Source: Treponema sp.
GTDB lineage: Bacteria > Spirochaetota > Spirochaetia > Treponematales > Breznakiellaceae
Assembly: GCA_009780545.1 (NCBI GenBank)
Contig: WQZW01000003.1
Location: 1 to 16,804, forward strand
DNA: 16,804 bases
Reading direction: 5' to 3'
Position 1 is the first letter of the stretch, and every line of letters begins with the position of its first letter. The translations under genes and the position numbers were made by a program. This document shows positions 13,631 to 16,804 of this stretch, piece by piece. The notes under the pieces were generated by a model. The model was not told the DNA's origin. It saw only the letters and a program-made list of their open reading frames with translations, and ran no database searches.

Positions 13631-13675
13631 ACGCATTTACTGTTTGGCGGTAGGTCGGTTAGCAGTAGGGGGTGG

Positions 13676-13725
13676 TCCATCAACCGAGGGCTGATGGACC
13701 CGGGAGTTTTGGTTTTGTCGGAACT
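13676..13725 (+). repeat. Composite double-hairpin repeat, copy E, decayed
   Basis: H1 TCCATCAACC (13676-13685), loop GAG, GGCTGATGGA (13689-13698) pairs at 9 of 10 positions and differs from copy D by one base. H2 (about 13703-13725) is decayed: only the outer GGAGTT and AACTC parts pair. The tail ACGCATTGGTTG matches copy A better than copy D. It lies 111 bp after copy D. Confidence 0.7.
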
Positions 13726-13799
13726 CTACGCATTGGTTGTTATGTGCAATATCAGCCTAAAATTATTGAATAATACTTGAGTAATATTTAAATAATTAT

Positions 13800-13848
13800 G
13801 GCTCTAGACCATCATCTCCCCATGGAGGATGATGGTCTAGAGCCTTTT
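13800..13848 (+). terminator. Long hairpin followed by TTTT, terminator-like
   Basis: Perfect 17-bp stem (13800-13816 with 13828-13844), extendable past a 1-nt bulge by a TCC/GGA pairing, followed by TTTTC on the plus strand. It could end transcripts from the TPR-permease operon, about 220 nt past its stop. The arm holds the same CCATCATC core as H1 of other repeats, so it may be a repeat relic. Confidence 0.5.
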
Positions 13849-13880
13849 CATAAAAAACTCCAAATATGCGTTCCGTTCAT

Positions 13881-13917
13881 TAAGGATGATCATCATTTTT
13901 CTGACTGATCATCCTTA
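13881..13917. repeat. 12-bp perfect inverted repeat
   Basis: TAAGGATGATCA (13881-13892) and TGATCATCCTTA (13906-13917) around a 13-nt loop. The GGATGAT core is shared with the hairpin repeats of copies A and B, but the loop is longer than their 3 nt. Confidence 0.65.
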
Positions 13918-14017
13918 CTTATCGGAAATTCGTCCTATTTCGAGTATAGTGTATGTGGTTTTGAAAATCTAGGTCCGTGAAGCAAGGGGATTCCGGCAGT
14001 GTGACAACTTTCGGGGG

Positions 14018-14041
14018 CAATGGATTGCTGCGTTGCGCTCG
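14018..14041 (+). repeat. Short stretch resembling a common dispersed bacterial repeat
   Basis: The stretch containing GGATTGCTGCGTTGCGCTCG resembles the short GC-rich extragenic element seen in many copies in various bacterial genomes. Only one copy is in this window, so the assignment rests on memory of the pattern. Confidence 0.3.
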
Positions 14042-14080
14042 TATGGCGATTCCGGTTGAGCTCCGGCGTTTGATTGTACT

Positions 14081-14183
14081 CGGAGGGTACATATCCCGCC
14101 CTTTAGGGCGTTTAAAGGGTATGTACTCTCCGAAAATCACCTTACCGCAACAACATACCCCGCCATTCATGGCGGGGTTGTTG
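14081..14183 (-). repeat. Double-hairpin element after the RCC1 gene, copy H
   Basis: Read on the minus strand, H1 (14183-14148) has a perfect 10-bp inner stem ACCCCGCCAT/ATGGCGGGGT with loop GA, extended by CAACAA/TTGTTG across a 3-nt bulge. It begins 1 nt after the RCC1 stop codon. About 15 nt further, H2 (14132-14081) has CGGAG/CTCCG ends, a long imperfect stem including GTACAT/ATGTAC, and an inner CGCCCT/AGGGCG hairpin. The H1-H2 order and the GGAG/CTCC ends agree with the other copies, but the loops and spacer differ. Confidence 0.6.
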
Positions 14184-14184
14184 A

Positions 14185-16494
14185 TTACTGCGGGGGCCGC
14201 ACTCTCACGGGCCGGGGTTCGGTGCCCGTGGAGTGGCCGATGCCGAGGGCACCGGTCGAGTTGTCCCCCCATGCCCACAGGCTGCCGTTCAGCGTACCGT
14301 CCTTGCCGTCGTCCGCCATCACCGCCATGGACACGCCGCCGCCGCTTAATTCGGCTTCCGCGCCGTAGGCAACGCCGGCGCTCAACCAGGTTGCGTCCGG
14401 GGCTTCGCTCAGGACTACGCGAACGGGCTTTCTTACGATCTTGCCGTGTCCGGAATCGCCGTTGCCGATCTGGCCGTGGTGGTTCTCGCCCCAGGCCCAT
14501 AGCTCGCCGCGTTCGTCTATGGCAAGAACGTGCGCGGTTCCGGGAAGCGCATACACCGACCGCCACCGTCCGCCGTATTCGTGTTCCACGCGGTCGGGCC
14601 TCGTGCTTATCGGCCTCGTGTGGTTGCTGTCCGACTGCGGCCCGATCCAGCCGGTAAATTCGTTCGATTCCCTTCCTAATTGGCCATACATGTTGCTTCC
14701 CCATGACCAAAGGATTCCGTCCTCGTCTATCGCATACGATGAGAAGTTGCTCCCCGCCACCTGCTTCCAGCCGCGCGCACCCGTCTCTACCGGGGTAGGA
14801 GTGTGCCTGTGCGCTTCCACCCAGTTGCCTGACTGTCCGTTTCCCAGCGTTCCGAAGTGGTTCCTGCCCCAGGTGTGCAGAACCCCGTCGGAGTCGATGC
14901 CCATCGAGTGCGACGTCGCCCCTATCACCTGCCGCCAGCCGGCCTGCCCTATCCGTATCGGCCTGGGCTCGTATTCGCTCATGTAGCCGGCCCCGAGGTG
15001 CCCGCCGTTGTTCCGGCCCCAGGCCCAGAGGGTTCCGTCCTTTTTGACGGCGAAATTGTGGTAGCTGCCGGCGGAAATGGACGACCATTCCGCCCCGCCA
15101 AGCCTGGTGGGAACCCTGATTTCCCGGGGATCGTTCTCCGAGGTGCCTATCGGATCGCCGAGGCCGAGCATTCCGTACTGGTTGCTGCCCCATACATAGA
15201 GCTCGCCGCCCGAACGAAGCGCCATCATGTGCATCTCGCCGCTGGCGATGGCGACCCAGTCCTCGTATCCGGTGATTTTGACGGGCTTTGCAACGTAATC
15301 CCTGCCGCCGTTGCCCACCGTGCCGAAGAGTTCGTTCTCGCCCCACGACCAGAGCTCGCCGTCATGCCTTATGCCCTTGCCCTTGGCGAAGACAACGCGC
15401 CAGTCGCCGGGTGCGGGCCGACTTCTTACCCTTACCGTTTTGCTTCCGCTTTCGGTGCCCTCGCTCGCCCGTATGGTGTGCCACCTGTTGGCCTCGCCGT
15501 AGCTTGCCCTAAACAGGCCCTCCTCGGTAAGGCCGCTCACCGGATGGCTGCTCCTGTGCTCGTCATGCATCCATTGCGCCGGCCGAAAGCTTTCGTCGCC
15601 TCGCCGGGCGACGTACTGTTCGGGAAAGTCCCTTGCGACGGAATTGGGACCGGTTACCTCAATCGGCCCCGGCTCGGTTACCGGCCCGTAGGCGAGGGCT
15701 TCAAGGCGGCCGGTTCCGAAAGCTCCCTCGTCATGATAGCCGTCGACGTACCAGTCGTAGTCGGGATGGACGGCGACGACCTTTATCCAGCGGCCCATGT
15801 CCACCCGGGTAAGCGTGTATTCCCCGTCGTTGGCGCCAAGGATCGCCGTATAGTCGCCGTTGGATATCGGCTCGTTGAGCGAAGGTTCAGACCGCATCCA
15901 CTGAAAGCGGGTTCCGATTTGGTCGGCATTGCCCGGCCTCCATTTGATTTCGGCCCCGAGCGTTTTTCCGACCCATAAGGTACCGGATATGTCCACCTCG
16001 CTTGCGGCCCTGCCTAGCGTGTTGCCGGAAACGTCGACGGCGGATCGGAGAACGGGAAAGGTGGGATCGCTGATGATGCCGCCCTCGTTTCCGTCCGTGA
16101 AAACGATTACGGCAATCCCGAAACCCACGTCCTCGTCCCTCAGCGTGTAGGTTTTTCCCTTCTCGCCCGGGATTGGGTCGATGCCGCGCCTCCACAGGAA
16201 AGTCTGCGGGCCGCTTCCGGAAAGTCCGTCGGTATTCGCGCGAATCCTGTCCCCGACCTGGAATATCGGGTTTTCCCCGGCGGCTCGGCGACCCGGGCCG
16301 GCCGGTTCTATGAAGACACGGCCGGACAGTTTGGGTTGCGGCTCGACCTGAACGGGACAGGCGACGGCAAGCATGGCAGCAAGGGCGAGAAGCGCAACCG
16401 CGCAGGCACGGATACCGGCCCCGAACGCCCGATGGTCCGGGTCGGCCTCCGCTTTGCCCGTCGTAGTTTTTTTCACGATCAATTTCCCTTCCAT
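14185..16494 (-). CDS. RCC1-repeat surface lipoprotein with Ig-like N-terminal domains
   Basis: 769 residues. A long basic n-region leads into a hydrophobic stretch ending LAVAC, with Cys46 as the likely lipidated residue of a spirochaete-type lipobox. Residues about 57-150 and 155-275 look like two Ig-like beta domains with a recurring F(L/Q)W-R, Y(T)L-(R)-(V)D-G-(W/F)I-V pattern. From about 364 to 769 there are seven RCC1 units, each with an LWxWGxN...G.LG core (near 381, 432, 489, 539, 595, 665, 739), enough for a complete seven-bladed propeller. RCC1 propellers bind proteins; the target is unknown. ATG 16494 has no Shine-Dalgarno; a GTG at 16476 is preceded by GGAAGGG and begins MKKTTT, so the true start may be there. 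A paralogue lies just upstream on the same strand. Confidence 0.87.
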   Translation of the reverse strand: MEGKLIVKKTTTGKAEADPDHRAFGAGIRACAVALLALAAMLAVACPVQVEPQPKLSGRVFIEPAGPGRRAAGENPIFQVGDRIRANTDGLSGSGPQTFLWRRGIDPIPGEKGKTYTLRDEDVGFGIAVIVFTDGNEGGIISDPTFPVLRSAVDVSGNTLGRAASEVDISGTLWVGKTLGAEIKWRPGNADQIGTRFQWMRSEPSLNEPISNGDYTAILGANDGEYTLTRVDMGRWIKVVAVHPDYDWYVDGYHDEGAFGTGRLEALAYGPVTEPGPIEVTGPNSVARDFPEQYVARRGDESFRPAQWMHDEHRSSHPVSGLTEEGLFRASYGEANRWHTIRASEGTESGSKTVRVRSRPAPGDWRVVFAKGKGIRHDGELWSWGENELFGTVGNGGRDYVAKPVKITGYEDWVAIASGEMHMMALRSGGELYVWGSNQYGMLGLGDPIGTSENDPREIRVPTRLGGAEWSSISAGSYHNFAVKKDGTLWAWGRNNGGHLGAGYMSEYEPRPIRIGQAGWRQVIGATSHSMGIDSDGVLHTWGRNHFGTLGNGQSGNWVEAHRHTPTPVETGARGWKQVAGSNFSSYAIDEDGILWSWGSNMYGQLGRESNEFTGWIGPQSDSNHTRPISTRPDRVEHEYGGRWRSVYALPGTAHVLAIDERGELWAWGENHHGQIGNGDSGHGKIVRKPVRVVLSEAPDATWLSAGVAYGAEAELSGGGVSMAVMADDGKDGTLNGSLWAWGDNSTGALGIGHSTGTEPRPVRVRPPQ

Positions 16495-16629
16495 CGATTA
16501 TGAATAAAGTTTAAATTATCTTGAAAAAGGTTTCCAATCGGAAATTGTGGAATGTCAAGCATTTTGCGGGTTTTGTCGGACTTTCTGTCTTTCCATTACG
16601 TACGAAAATTGCGTCAGGTTTGGGGTGAT
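16495..16629 (-). promoter_or_regulatory. Upstream region of the RCC1 lipoprotein gene
   Basis: AT-rich leader with GATAAT (16520-16515) as a possible -10 about 20 nt before the ATG, but only a poor -35 at 17 bp. A perfect TTGACA (16558-16553) is present without a matching -10 at 16-18 bp. No clear call is possible. Confidence 0.25.
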
Positions 16630-16667
16630 GCGAAAAGCCCGACCGTTTGCGGACGGCCGGGTTTCGC
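16630..16667 (-). terminator. Rho-independent terminator of the upstream RCC1 paralogue
   Basis: On the minus strand CCCGGCCGT and ACGGTCGGG pair (one G-T wobble) around a 6-nt loop, followed by CTTTTCGC; the flanking GCGAAA/TTTCGC can extend the stem. It lies 16 nt after the paralogue's stop codon and separates it from the lipoprotein gene, which therefore needs its own promoter. Confidence 0.75.
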
Positions 16668-16682
16668 GGCGGCGGTTTGCGC

Positions 16683-16804
16683 CTATTGCTTGGGAGTCGT
16701 CAACTGCCGCGGACGGGGTTCTATCATGCCGGCCGGTTCCAGCCCCAAAAAGCCTTCCGTGTTGTTGCCCCACGCCCAAAGGCTGCCGTTCTCCTTGCCG
16801 TCCA
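16683..16804 (-). CDS. Second RCC1-repeat protein, C-terminal fragment
   Basis: A gene entering from beyond the right edge of the window; stop TAG at 16685-16683. The 39 visible residues read DGKENGSLWAWGNNTEG, FLGLEPAGMIEPRPRQ, LTTPKQ: one RCC1 unit core plus tail. They align directly with the last unit of the neighbouring lipoprotein (DGKDGTLNGSLWAWGDNSTG, then ALGIGHSTGTEPRPVRV), so the two genes are tandem paralogues. It has no start codon within the window. The N-terminal part, and hence any lipobox, cannot be seen. Confidence 0.85.
   Translation of the reverse strand, partial: DGKENGSLWAWGNNTEGFLGLEPAGMIEPRPRQLTTPKQ

Larger units (their letters stand above)
13584..14184. other. 600-bp gene-free hairpin-rich region between convergent operons
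   Basis: It holds the rest of repeat copy D, copy E, a long terminator-like hairpin (13800-13844), a 12-bp inverted repeat (13881-13917), an AT-rich patch (about 13755-13800), a short dispersed-repeat-like stretch (14018-14041) and a further hairpin pair next to the RCC1 gene (14081-14183). Short open frames here read through the hairpin arms and show no protein-like features. No tRNA seen. Confidence 0.6.

Noticed and set aside
13565..13698. CRISPR-like array
   Set aside because: Only two similar units 111 bp apart, unequal spacing, and each unit is itself a perfect palindrome pair with no spacer-repeat rhythm.
13583..13780. 65-residue plus-strand open frame after the permease
   Set aside because: It is translated from repeat copies D and E and starts inside the permease stop region; no ribosome-binding site.
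13919..15346. 475-residue minus-strand open frame
   Set aside because: Out-of-frame shadow of the RCC1 lipoprotein; Arg/Gly-rich with no domain pattern.
16555..16779. 74-residue minus-strand open frame at the right edge
   Set aside because: Different frame from the RCC1 fragment that carries SLWAWGNN; it also runs across the terminator.

Overview
The window (GC-rich, roughly mid-to-high 50s percent by eye) looks like a chromosomal segment of a Treponema-like spirochaete (Spirochaetota). This is inference from gene content: a bifunctional-nuclease/UVR protein beside a polyprenyl synthase and RlmE, Sec-exported and membrane-anchored TPR giants with coiled coils, a lipoprotein with a spirochaete-style relaxed lipobox, and hairpin repeats in nearly every gap. 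No rRNA, tRNA, CRISPR array, integrase or transposase gene was seen.

Layout. 1-249 (+) is the 3' end of rimO. 423-2142 (-) is a two-gene operon, a polyprenyl synthase followed by a DUF151/UVR protein. It is divergent from rlmE (2164-2796, +), and the two -10 boxes overlap. 2797-3198 is a gene-free gap full of paired hairpins. 3199-3912 (-) is a HepT/MntA toxin-antitoxin pair. 4069-5043 (-) is a THUMP/UPF0020 RNA methyltransferase. 5177-7693 (-) is a ferrous-iron operon, feoA-feoB plus a BFD-like [2Fe-2S] protein, behind a perfect TTGACA-17-TATAAT promoter. 8033-13583 (+) is a three-gene run: an exported TPR/coiled-coil protein, a 1057-residue membrane-anchored TPR protein, and an AI-2E/PerM-family permease. 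13584-14184 is a gene-free, hairpin-rich stretch. 14185-16494 (-) is a seven-repeat RCC1 lipoprotein. 16683-16804 (-) is the C-terminal end of a paralogous RCC1 protein, so the RCC1 genes are in tandem.

Two patterns cut across the genes. First, a family of composite repeats made of two adjacent perfect hairpins (H1 then H2, loops usually exactly 3 nt) recurs at six or more places in both orientations. The stem sequence differs between copies while pairing is kept, H2 usually starts GGAG and ends CTCC, and an ACGC-type tail often follows. In two copies H1 lies in frame over the 3' end of a gene and supplies its last codons and stop (rimO and the AI-2E permease). Second, four transcription units (polyprenyl synthase, rlmE, hepT, THUMP methyltransferase) have a TATACT/TATATT box 6-7 nt before the start codon and no Shine-Dalgarno, which predicts leaderless mRNAs. 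feoA, the first TPR gene and the DUF151 gene instead have ordinary Shine-Dalgarno sites.
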